DNA of 64,000 nt from Prevotella heparinolytica (lineage in GTDB: Bacteria > Bacteroidota > Bacteroidia > Bacteroidales > Bacteroidaceae): positions 1-64,000 of the forward strand of contig NZ_SLXB01000011.1 in the NCBI RefSeq assembly GCF_004342845.1, read 5' to 3'. The position numbers and the translations under genes are program-made. The number at the start of each line of letters is the position of its first letter. The first letter of the stretch is position 1. Positions 1 through 7,146 of the stretch are shown here, in pieces. The notes beneath the pieces are model-generated. The model saw nothing but the letters and a program-made list of their open reading frames with translations. It did no database searches and was not told the origin of the DNA.

Positions 1-2
1 GC

Positions 3-215
3 ATCAATAAAAGAAACGGGACTCCCAATAATACCGTTGTGGACGAACTGTTGTATGCTGAACGTTATGCCATTGAGAGGACCAATGCATGGATGGACAG
101 TTACAGGACTATTTTAAATCGATTTGAAACAACGGTTAGGAATTGCGAATCATGGAACTATATTGCATTTATGGTAATTCTGCTAAGGAAATATTTGAGA
201 AAAAGAAAAGTTTAA
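3..215 (+). pseudogene. C-terminal end of an IS5/IS4-type DDE transposase (cut by window edge)
   Basis: The frame is open from the first bases and ends at TAA 213-215, giving 70 residues. The segment ERYAIERTNAWMDSYR followed by RFETTVRN and YIAFMVILLRKY is typical of the last part of IS5-like DDE transposases, where the final catalytic Glu lies in the 'IERTNAW' stretch. The start lies outside the window, so I cannot tell whether the transposase is intact or a remnant. I found no clear terminal inverted repeat after the stop. Family assignment is by motif recall only. Confidence 0.6.
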
Positions 216-237
216 ATCACTTCTTATTATAAATTGG

Positions 238-245
238 TATCTTTG
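238..245 (+). promoter_or_regulatory. Putative -7 box (TATCTTTG) ahead of the nudC leader
   Basis: TATCTTTG matches the Bacteroides TAnnTTTG -7 box exactly. I see no good -33 box 19 bp upstream. If used, it gives a leader of about 130 nt that contains the two hairpins at 312-357. Confidence 0.35.
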
Positions 246-335
246 ACCCATTGGAAACAGTTTATTGAGGCCTATTTACAATAAGGATTATTCCGTTGTG
301 AATACATTAGGTGCCTCGGCCTTTATTCGGGGGCA

Positions 336-366
336 ATCCTCTGCCACGGCAGAGGATTTTTGTTTT
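336..366 (+). terminator. Terminator-like hairpin just upstream of nudC
   Basis: ATCCTCTGCC (336-345) pairs perfectly with GGCAGAGGAT (348-357) and is followed by TTTTTGTTTT. It sits only 17 nt before the nudC start codon. A second hairpin candidate lies directly before it (312-334, TGCCTCG with CGGGGGCA). It either ends transcripts arriving from the left or attenuates nudC. Confidence 0.6.
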
Positions 367-382
367 GTGGAATATATGAATT

Positions 383-1192
383 ATGAAAAAGAATATCAAT
401 ACTAACGTTACGCAATGGTTTGTTTTCTTCAAAGACCAATTGCTACTGCATAAAGGGTATACGAACAATGGAGAGGCTATGTACAGTATACCTGTTGGAG
501 AAGAATCGCCATTGGGACTTGATAATGGGGCCAACGTCCATGAGGTGGTTGCTTTCGCCGGTGAGCAGGCGAGGGCATTTGCGGTAAATGAGCCTATAGC
601 GGAAACGGAAGAATGGGTGATGATGGGGTTGAGGGCATCGTATGATTATATCACTACGGATGCATATCGTTCTGCCGGGAAAGCTTATCAGATTCTTTAT
701 TGGGATGAACACAGCCGCTTCTGTCCGGTGTGCGGTACGGGTATGGAGCAACAAACTCCTATCATGAAGAAATGCCCTAGCTGTGGGAACGAAATGTTTC
801 CGCCTGTTTCTACGGCTATCATTGTATTGATAAGAAAAGAAAAAGAGATATTGCTGGTGCGCGCTCATAACTTTCGGGGAACGTTCTATGGGTTAGTGGC
901 CGGATTTCTTGAAGCTGGAGAGACATTAGAGGAATGCGTGGAGCGTGAGGTATTGGAAGAAACCGGTCTGAAAGTGAAGAATATCCGATATTTTGGCAGT
1001 CAACCTTGGCCTTATCCCAGTGGCTTGATGGTGGGCTTCATAGCCGACTATGAAAGCGGAAATATAAAGATACAGAAAGATGAACTTAGTGCAGCTGCAT
1101 TTTTTTCCAAAGACTCTCTACCTGAGATACCACGTAAGCTGAGCATTGCCCGGAAGTTGATAGATTGGTGGCTAAGCGAAAATGAAGATTAA
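383..1192 (+). CDS. nudC: NAD(+)/NADH diphosphatase, NudC-type Nudix hydrolase
   Basis: The 269-residue protein has the NudC layout: a variable N-terminal domain, a zinc ribbon with paired cysteines (CPVCG and CPSCG, about residues 114-135), then a Nudix domain. The Nudix box is complete: GFLEAGETLEECVEREVLEE, continuing TGL. The NudC-specific SQPWPYPSG follows it. Family knowledge: these enzymes split NADH/NAD+ into the nucleoside monophosphates, and the E. coli member removes NAD caps from RNA. The length is close to the family norm. The gene stands alone on this strand. A strong hairpin with a T-run lies 17 nt before the ATG, so expression may be attenuated. Confidence 0.9.
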   Translation: MKKNINTNVTQWFVFFKDQLLLHKGYTNNGEAMYSIPVGEESPLGLDNGANVHEVVAFAGEQARAFAVNEPIAETEEWVMMGLRASYDYITTDAYRSAGKAYQILYWDEHSRFCPVCGTGMEQQTPIMKKCPSCGNEMFPPVSTAIIVLIRKEKEILLVRAHNFRGTFYGLVAGFLEAGETLEECVEREVLEETGLKVKNIRYFGSQPWPYPSGLMVGFIADYESGNIKIQKDELSAAAFFSKDSLPEIPRKLSIARKLIDWWLSENED

Positions 1193-1211
1193 AGTCCTTT
1201 TATCTAATCCA

Positions 1212-1313
1212 ATGTTGATAAGGAAGAGAGGATTGCTTTTATTCGGGATAGATAACAGTATAAACAGTATTATTGAGGTGATTTTGGAAAAGATGAAACG
1301 GGCAAGTGAATAA
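1212..1313 (+). CDS. Possible 33-residue small ORF of unknown function
   Basis: ATG at 1212 opens a 33-codon frame ending TAA at 1311, immediately before the convergent Fic gene. The product starts MLIRKRGLLLFGIDNS and ends with a lysine-rich segment. I recognise no family and see no promoter. It could equally be chance or a remnant. Confidence 0.15.
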   Translation: MLIRKRGLLLFGIDNSINSIIEVILEKMKRASE

Positions 1314-1316
1314 TAA

Positions 1317-2054
1317 CTATTCTATCTCTTTGATTCGTTCAATCTGACGATTCAGAAAGTAGTCGGCATAGAGGCTGCAATCTTCTTTTTCGTAGAAAGC
1401 TATCAGTCCTTTTCTGTAACTCAGAATATCGGAATCCTTTGTGGAATATACGGGAATGAGGCCTGCATTCATCAGAGCAATACTTTCTATCATCCTTGCA
1501 GTCCGTTTATTCCCGTCAATGAACGGTTGTAAACGAGCAAGATTACAATGCAAATATACCGCCTTTTCTAAATTAGTATATTCATCTTGTTGAAAAAGAA
1601 TCTCGTTCAGCTTGCTTTCTATTTCTTGTGAGTTCTTGGGAGGAACGTAGTTCGTTCCGCTAATACGCACTGCTCGTACCCGTAATGCCCCCGATTCTTC
1701 ATTAGATACTAATCCCGTAGAAATAGACTGATGTACTCTGAAAAGAGTGCGCTCGTCTATAATTTCTTGATTCTTTTCTTTGTGGATATATTCTAGTTCG
1801 GAAATGAAAGTGTTATAGAGGTTTTTAAGCATTTTGGCATCTTCGTATCTCTTTTCAGAAGTAATGCCGTCTTTCAGTAATGCTTCAGTTTCAACGTAAG
1901 TGTAAGTATTGCCTTCTATCTTCCCCGAATAGTAGCACCAAACGACAGCCAAATCCTTTATTTCATTGGAATAAAGTTCAGACAACTTGGAAAGGGGATT
2001 CTCTAAAATAAAAGAAGCCTTCTTTTGCTGTTCTTCGTTGAATATCGGTTTCAT
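1317..2054 (-). CDS. Fic-domain protein with an altered catalytic motif
   Basis: This 245-residue protein belongs to the Fic (AMPylator) family. The active-site loop reads LQPFIDGNKRTAR (residues 175-187). Active Fic proteins have HPFxDGNGR here, so Gln176 replaces the catalytic His and Lys replaces the second Gly. The codon is CAA, one base from CAT/CAC. The inhibitory helix motif SGKIEGN (residues 43-49, consensus [ST]xxxE[GN]) is intact near the N terminus, which makes it a class II Fic. Family knowledge: the His deprotonates the target hydroxyl, so AMP transfer should be lost or strongly reduced. The rest of the frame is intact, which argues against simple decay. It is a single gene with tRNA-Cys upstream on the same strand. 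Substrate unknown. Confidence 0.85.
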   Translation of the reverse strand: MKPIFNEEQQKKASFILENPLSKLSELYSNEIKDLAVVWCYYSGKIEGNTYTYVETEALLKDGITSEKRYEDAKMLKNLYNTFISELEYIHKEKNQEIIDERTLFRVHQSISTGLVSNEESGALRVRAVRISGTNYVPPKNSQEIESKLNEILFQQDEYTNLEKAVYLHCNLARLQPFIDGNKRTARMIESIALMNAGLIPVYSTKDSDILSYRKGLIAFYEKEDCSLYADYFLNRQIERIKEIE

Positions 2055-2192
2055 ACCTTAGCATATTTGATGAGGTCATTTTCTATGCCAGTAAAAGTAA
2101 TTATAAGGATTCTGCTTTTACTATGCATCCCTCACCCCTTAAATCACTGGAGAATCGTTGGTTTTAAACCTCTTTTTAATCCTTAAACCAAA

Positions 2193-2235
2193 AATCCTTG
2201 TAACTAATTCTGATATTCAGTTAGTTACAAGGATT
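2193..2235 (-). terminator. Perfect 15-bp hairpin downstream of tRNA-Cys
   Basis: AATCCTTGTAACTAA (2193-2207) and TTAGTTACAAGGATT (2221-2235) form a perfect 15-bp stem with a 13-nt loop. It is placed to terminate tRNA-Cys. A second, outer inverted repeat (2167-2184 with 2229-2246) overlaps the same right arm and reaches the tRNA acceptor end, so the two pairings compete. Confidence 0.6.
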
Positions 2236-2240
2236 AAAAG

Positions 2241-2312
2241 AGGTTCCTGGCGGATTCGAACCGCCGTACACGGTTTTGCAGACCGCTGACTAAGCCACTC
2301 ATCCAAGGAACC
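2241..2312 (-). tRNA. tRNA-Cys (anticodon GCA)
   Basis: On the minus strand the acceptor 5' strand GGTTCCT pairs with AGGAACC, with discriminator T. The anticodon loop CTGCAAA gives GCA. The T arm reads GGCGG-TTCGAAT-CCGCC. No CCA is encoded. A TACCTTTG -7 box lies at 2353-2360. Confidence 0.95.
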
Positions 2313-2352
2313 AAAACAAACTCAAGAATGCTTTATTTCTCGATTGCGGATG

Positions 2353-2383
2353 CAAAGGTAGTACATTTTCCGTAACTTCCAAC
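2353..2383 (-). promoter_or_regulatory. Promoter of tRNA-Cys
   Basis: On the minus strand TACCTTTG (2353-2360) matches the Bacteroides -7 box exactly. GTTG lies 19 bp upstream at the -33 position. The predicted start is about 35 nt before the mature tRNA. Confidence 0.6.
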
Positions 2384-2598
2384 TATCCGCAGCAACTTTT
2401 CTTCTTTTTTTTCCTTTCTACTCCGCATTCGCCCCGCTTTTCATCCAGTAACTGCTTTAAGTCACAACCTGTGGCACAACCGGCACACGGATTCTCATTC
2501 TTCTCCGAACGACGAAAAAAAGAGTAAAAACTCATACCGATGCGTATGCAACAAAACAATAACAAAAAGGCTACTGCCCACTCCTGCCAATTACTCAT
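2383..2598 (-). CDS. Small Cys-rich FeoB-associated membrane protein
   Basis: The 71-residue product begins MSNWQEWAVAFLLLFCCIRI, one membrane helix near the N terminus. It continues into a soluble tail with CAGCATGCDLKQLL and a C-terminal KKKKKSCCG. Its ATG overlaps the feoAB stop as ATGA, so the two are translationally coupled. Small cysteine-rich membrane proteins of this shape commonly follow feoB and are called FeoB-associated (FeoC-like in position, not in fold). A role in Fe(II) handling or redox sensing is inferred from position and cysteines only. A longer reading frame upstream lies inside feoB, so the overlapping ATG is the sensible start. Confidence 0.8.
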   Translation of the reverse strand: MSNWQEWAVAFLLLFCCIRIGMSFYSFFRRSEKNENPCAGCATGCDLKQLLDEKRGECGVERKKKKKSCCG

Positions 2599-5066
2599 AC
2601 AAACAATCCTCCTATCTGATAAATTGCAAATGACATCAACCATGCCAATGCCGTGGTATATGATGCTGCAAACAACGCCCATTTCCAACTGCCCGATTCT
2701 CCTTTAATGGCAGCCAGAGTGGCAATGCAGGGGAAATATATCAATACAAACACCATGTAGGCAAAAGCTATCAGAGGAGTAATCGGAATACGTTCGCCCA
2801 AGCTCACCGCATCTGCTTCAGAATCGTCGGCATAGAGTACTCCCAGCGTGCTCACCACCAACTCTTTTGCTCCTACCCCCGAAAGGATGCCGATGCCCAG
2901 TTTCCAATCGAAGCCTAATGGCTTGATAACCGGTTCCATGGCTTTGCCGATACGGCCGATATAGGAGTTTTCCTGCTGTTCGGCCATCGTGTCGTAGGCT
3001 TCGTGATCGGGATAGTAGCCCAAAGCCCATATCACGATGGAGGCTACCATGATGATTCCTCCCATCTTGCGCAAGTATTGTGCGCCCTTTTCCCATGTAT
3101 GGCGTAGAATGGATTTGGAAGTAGGCATACGGTAAGGAGGGAGTTCCATGACGAACGGGGTATCATCGCCTTTGACCAGAAAACGACAGAAGAGCCGCGC
3201 CATGACTACTGCCAACAAGATGCCGATGGCATAAATCGACAATAACACCAGACTGGCACTGTCGGGAAAGAAAGTTCCGACAAGCAAAAGGTAGATAGGC
3301 AGACGGGCGCTGCACGACATCAACGGATTGATGAGCATGGTGACCAGGCGGCTTTTCCGATTCTCGATGGTGCGCGAAGCCATTATGGCAGGAACATTGC
3401 ATCCAAACCCCATAATCAAAGGAATGAAGGATTTTCCATGCAAGCCCATCTTATGCATAATCTTATCCATGATAAAGGCGGCACGTGCCATATAGCCCGA
3501 ATCTTCCATCAAAGAAATAAAGAAGTAGAGGATGAGGATATTGGGCAAAAAGACGATGACACCTCCCACACCACCGATAATGCCGTCTATCAATAAATCC
3601 TTTAACGGGCCTTCGGACATGTTCTCGTGTATCAAATCTCCCAATGCCTCGACGAGCCACTCGATGCCTTGCATCGGATAGTCGCCCAACACGAAAGTGC
3701 CTTCGAACATCAGATACAGAAACAGGAAGAAGATGGGGTATCCCCAAATGCGGTGTGTGACGATGGAATCTACGATGTGGGTGACACGCGATGTATCCTG
3801 ATGGTTGTCCACGTAGGTTTCGCGCAAGGCACCGGCAATGAAACCGTACTTGGCGTCCGTAATGGCTTGTTCGCTTTCTTCGTTTATCGCATTGCGAAGG
3901 CGTTGCTCCTCCCGGTCGCGAACCTCAAGAATGTCTTTTGCGTTGGAGAAAGTCTGTACTTCTTTTTCCAAATCCTTGTCGTTCTCCAGCAACTTGATGG
4001 CCAAGAAGCGGGTGGAATATTTATGGCGGATATTTTCGTTCAGGCCGATTACACGTTTCACCCCTTCTATGCTTCGTTCCAGCTCAGGTCCATGATTGAT
4101 GTGGATGTGCCTGCAAAAGCCGCGTGTATGTTCCACTTCTTCTTTGTGGCTGCCGAAATCGTGGTCGGGCACGTATTCCTGGTGCCAATTGCGAAGGTCG
4201 TCTAAGATTTCGCTGTTCATCTTGCCTGTGCGATCCAGAAAATCGGCTCCTTCGTAGATATTTATAATTACATGAAACAGTTGGTCGATGCCTTTTCCGC
4301 TACGGCTGACCGTAGGTATCATCGGTACGCCGAAAAGCCTGCCGAGCGTGACGTAATCCAGCGTATTTCCACTGGCTTCCAGTTCATCGTACATATTCAG
4401 CGCGATGACCATGCGTACATTCATATCAATCAACTGCGTGGTGAGATAGAGGTTACGCTCCAGATTGGAAGCATCCACTACGTTGATAATGATATCGGGC
4501 GTTTCATTGATGATATGGCGGCGGACATAGATTTCTTCGGGAGAATAGGCCGAGAGGGAGTACGTGCCGGGAAGGTCGACGATACGGAAGTGATAACCTT
4601 GAAAATCGAAATATCCTTCTTTGGCATCTACGGTGACTCCACTGTAATTGCCCACATGCTCGTGTGCTCCGGAAGCAATGTTGAAAAGGGAGGTCTTGCC
4701 GCAATTGGGGTTTCCCACCAAAGCAACGTTGATGGTGCGGCGCTTTCCGAGCGCAAGCCGTTTGAGGTCGGCTTCGCCCAAGCGCACTTCTTCGCTCAAT
4801 CCTTTGTGGTAATCCGGCTCCACGGCCTGTGCTTTGGCTTCCTGCTCACTGATGATTTCTATCATTGCGGCTTCTTGGCGCCGCAAGGAAATCTCATAGC
4901 CCATCACCTTGTATTTAATGGGGTCTTTCAACGGAGCGTTCAGCAGCACTTTCACTGTTTTTCCTTTTATGAACCCCATCTCTACAATCCGTTTGCGGAA
5001 ACCGCCGTGCCCCAGCACTTTCACGATTACCCCTTTCTCACCGGTTTTCAACTCGGACAAACGCAT
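2595..5066 (-). CDS. feoB: FeoA-FeoB fusion, Fe(II) transporter
   Basis: This 823-residue protein fuses an N-terminal FeoA (SH3-like) domain (residues 1-75, MRLSELKTGEKG start) to FeoB. The G domain shows GNPNCGKTSLF (G1), DLPGTYSL (G3) and NMYD (G4). About ten membrane helices follow, with the Gate motif GFGCNVPA and the second-half gate segment LSGVGAKELVVSTL. FeoB takes up ferrous iron across the inner membrane, and FeoA is normally a separate cytosolic partner. I chose ATG 5066 because the upstream in-frame ATG at 5126 falls in the promoter (TATCTTTG at 5096-5103, TTG 19 bp upstream). The gene is coupled to the small Cys-rich gene downstream. Confidence 0.95.
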   Translation of the reverse strand: MRLSELKTGEKGVIVKVLGHGGFRKRIVEMGFIKGKTVKVLLNAPLKDPIKYKVMGYEISLRRQEAAMIEIISEQEAKAQAVEPDYHKGLSEEVRLGEADLKRLALGKRRTINVALVGNPNCGKTSLFNIASGAHEHVGNYSGVTVDAKEGYFDFQGYHFRIVDLPGTYSLSAYSPEEIYVRRHIINETPDIIINVVDASNLERNLYLTTQLIDMNVRMVIALNMYDELEASGNTLDYVTLGRLFGVPMIPTVSRSGKGIDQLFHVIINIYEGADFLDRTGKMNSEILDDLRNWHQEYVPDHDFGSHKEEVEHTRGFCRHIHINHGPELERSIEGVKRVIGLNENIRHKYSTRFLAIKLLENDKDLEKEVQTFSNAKDILEVRDREEQRLRNAINEESEQAITDAKYGFIAGALRETYVDNHQDTSRVTHIVDSIVTHRIWGYPIFFLFLYLMFEGTFVLGDYPMQGIEWLVEALGDLIHENMSEGPLKDLLIDGIIGGVGGVIVFLPNILILYFFISLMEDSGYMARAAFIMDKIMHKMGLHGKSFIPLIMGFGCNVPAIMASRTIENRKSRLVTMLINPLMSCSARLPIYLLLVGTFFPDSASLVLLSIYAIGILLAVVMARLFCRFLVKGDDTPFVMELPPYRMPTSKSILRHTWEKGAQYLRKMGGIIMVASIVIWALGYYPDHEAYDTMAEQQENSYIGRIGKAMEPVIKPLGFDWKLGIGILSGVGAKELVVSTLGVLYADDSEADAVSLGERIPITPLIAFAYMVFVLIYFPCIATLAAIKGESGSWKWALFAASYTTALAWLMSFAIYQIGGLFV

Positions 5067-5095
5067 ACTCTCTTCCCTCTTTCTGTTTAATGATG

Positions 5096-5126
5096 CAAAG
5101 ATAGTGTTTATGCACACATACCGCAA
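5096..5126 (-). promoter_or_regulatory. Promoter of feoAB
   Basis: On the minus strand TATCTTTG (5096-5103) is an exact -7 box, with TTGC 19 bp upstream. It decides the feoAB start at 5066. I see no obvious Fur-type palindrome. Confidence 0.6.
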
Positions 5127-5334
5127 GCAATTTAGAATGTATTTAAATAATAAACAACCGGGAATACGGTTAGGTTCTCGGTTTTGTTTTCTTTAGGGTC
5201 TGTTTAAATTTTCTTCAAGATAATGCCGGGTAGAATACAAGCAGGCTTTTACCGGAGGGAATACGTTTTTTTATTCTTTACAAAAAATGAGTCGTTTGTA
5301 AAGATTTTCGGATGCGTTCTAAAATCCTTGTCCA

Positions 5335-5411
5335 TTTTTACTAAAAATTCACCGGATTTTTAGTAAATCTTCGGGGAATTTTTAGTAAAAATCCGGTGAG
5401 TTTTTAGTAAA
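5335..5411. repeat. Tandem array, period exactly 22 bp, four units
   Basis: TTTTTAGTAAA or its one-base variant TTTTTACTAAA begins at 5335, 5357, 5379 and 5401. Between the cores are ACCGGA / ATCCGGTGA spacer bases that differ per unit. It lies 3' of the secreted nuclease-like gene (minus strand, stop at 5554). The rest of the gap 5067-5553 holds the feoAB promoter and otherwise nothing I recognise. Confidence 0.75.
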
Positions 5412-5553
5412 TTTCTACCGACCTGATTTGCATAACGTTAGAAGCGTTTTTTTTGTTTATGATTTCTTTCTTGCCAAAAGTAAAAAAACACACCACATTT
5501 AAAAGCGTCATGTCATGCGCTGTCCCCTAAGAGCATTCAGCTAAACCCTTGAG

Positions 5554-6561
5554 TCATTTCCGCAGATAAACGATGGTGGGCAAGTGGTCGCTGTAACCGT
5601 TGAGCCAAGTCCTTCCGCCATGTGTACGCAGCAAAGCGCCTTTGTATTTCCCTTCCTGCTGAATCATGTAATCGCGTATGAACACTTCGTTATGGTCGTA
5701 TTTCAATCCTTTCCGGGCTTTCAACAGAGGTTTGGAAATGAGAATCTGGTCGAACAGATTCCATTTGCCTCGATAAAGCAACGTTCCCACTCCCTTGTCT
5801 TCCAATGTCTCCCACCATGGGTTATAAAGCCCGCCTTTCTTCACCTGTTTGGGATATTTGCGTGTGCCGAGTTCCCGCAGGCTTTCGTCCATAGGGTCAT
5901 CGTTCAAGTCGCCCATTATGATGAGCTTAAGTCTTTTGTCTTCACGCATCAGCGAGTCTTTCAGGGCTTTCACCTGCCGCGCCGCATGCACGCGCACCGG
6001 CGAATCTGCTCCGCGAGACGGCCAATGATTGACGATGACGCAAACCCGTTCGCCGGCCAGCTGTCCGTCCACTATCAGAAAACCACGTGTCAAATGCATC
6101 GTATCTCCCTTGAAAGGAGTGGAAAGAACCAATTCGGAAGCGGTGACGCTGAATTGCTTCGGGTCGTACAGCAAAGCACAGTCTACCCCGCGTTGGTCGG
6201 GACCTTCATAATGTACGTATCGATAGCCGGATATGGCCGGTTGTTTAACCAAATCGTCCAGCACCCTGCTGTTTTCCACTTCCGCCACACCGATGAAAGC
6301 CGGGCCTTCGGGCACTACATCCCGCGAAAGTTCGCCCAGCACTTTGGAGAGATTCCGCAGCTTCGATGCATATTTCTCGGCAGTCCATTTATAACTGCCG
6401 TCAGGCAAAAACTCATAATCGTCTTTTCCCGCATCGTGAATCGTATCAAACAAATTTTCCAGATTATAAAACGCCACACTATATACCTTTTGCTCCGTAT
6501 TCTGCGCTCCCGATGTTGCAGCATAAAGCCAAACAAAGAGTAAAACAAGTAATTTCTTCAT
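5554..6561 (-). CDS. Secreted endonuclease/exonuclease/phosphatase-family protein
   Basis: The 335-residue protein has a clear signal peptide (MKKLLVLLFVWLYAATSGAQ). The EEP fold motifs come in order: VAFYNLENLFD (Asn and metal-binding Glu), FIGVAEVEN, VNHWPSRG, IIMGDLNDDPMDES and a final YSDHLPTI. These residues bind Mg2+ and cleave phosphodiesters in DNase I-like enzymes. Bacteroides have many exported members whose substrate (nucleic acid, lipid headgroup or phosphoester) is not known. The gene is monocistronic by spacing. The 22-bp array at 5335-5411 lies 3' of it. Confidence 0.85.
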   Translation of the reverse strand: MKKLLVLLFVWLYAATSGAQNTEQKVYSVAFYNLENLFDTIHDAGKDDYEFLPDGSYKWTAEKYASKLRNLSKVLGELSRDVVPEGPAFIGVAEVENSRVLDDLVKQPAISGYRYVHYEGPDQRGVDCALLYDPKQFSVTASELVLSTPFKGDTMHLTRGFLIVDGQLAGERVCVIVNHWPSRGADSPVRVHAARQVKALKDSLMREDKRLKLIIMGDLNDDPMDESLRELGTRKYPKQVKKGGLYNPWWETLEDKGVGTLLYRGKWNLFDQILISKPLLKARKGLKYDHNEVFIRDYMIQQEGKYKGALLRTHGGRTWLNGYSDHLPTIVYLRK

Positions 6562-6707
6562 ATAATTATTAAAATTGTTTTCTGCAAAAGTCAGAAATAA
6601 AATGCGATAAACCTACTTTCCCCGCCACTTTTTTCTGTTTCAAGGCCAACGCATCGGCTCAAACCGGGCGAGTTACCCCTCTCGCAACAAAATAAATCGC
6701 ATTTTAT

Positions 6708-6738
6708 TTTGCAGTGTCTCGGACTTGCACTATCTTTG
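6708..6738 (+). promoter_or_regulatory. Promoter of rpmE2
   Basis: TTTG (6708-6711), a 19-bp spacer and TATCTTTG (6731-6738) form a textbook Bacteroides promoter. The leader before the ATG is about 70 nt. Confidence 0.8.
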
Positions 6739-6815
6739 CGCTCTGAAAAAGAAGACCATTACACTATTCATTACCAAAATAGTAACAGAATAATAATTAT
6801 AAAACAAATATCAAA

Positions 6816-7067
6816 ATGAAAAAAGGTATTCATCCTGAAAATTACCGTCCGGTAGTATTTAAAGATATGTCAAACGGCGACATGTTCTTATCTCGCTCTA
6901 CTTGCAACACAAAAGAGACTATCGAATTCGAAGGTGAAACTTATCCGTTGGTAAAGCTCGAAATCTCCAGCACTTCTCACCCGTTCTACACCGGTAAGTC
7001 CAAGCTGGTCGACACAGCCGGTCGTGTTGATAAGTTTATGAGCCGTTATGGTAACCGCAAGAAATAA
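6816..7067 (+). CDS. rpmE2: 50S ribosomal protein L31 type B
   Basis: The 83-residue protein starts [19 protein letters not shown] and carries [13 protein letters not shown] and [14 protein letters not shown], the L31 type B signature. It has a single cysteine (STCNTKE) and lacks the CxxC zinc pair of type A L31. In many bacteria such zinc-free copies spare zinc. It has its own strong promoter and a strong intrinsic terminator, so it is a single-gene unit. Confidence 0.97.
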   Translation: MKKGIHPENYRPVVFKDMSNGDMFLSRSTCNTKETIEFEGETYPLVKLEISSTSHPFYTGKSKLVDTAGRVDKFMSRYGNRKK

Positions 7068-7086
7068 TCAGTTTTGCTTAAAGCTG

Positions 7087-7125
7087 AAAAAAGGGAATCT
7101 TTTTCGTTAAAGGATTCCCTTTTTT
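7087..7125 (+). terminator. Intrinsic terminator of rpmE2
   Basis: AAAAAAGGGAATC (7087-7099) pairs with GATTCCCTTTTTT (7113-7125). The right arm ends in the T-run. Confidence 0.85.
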
Positions 7126-7146
7126 GTTATACAGGAATATTTGGCT

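Noticed and set aside
5126-5126. Upstream start for feoAB at 5126
   Set aside because: The exact -7 box at 5096-5103 lies downstream of it, so that codon would not be transcribed; FeoA homology begins at the 5066 start.
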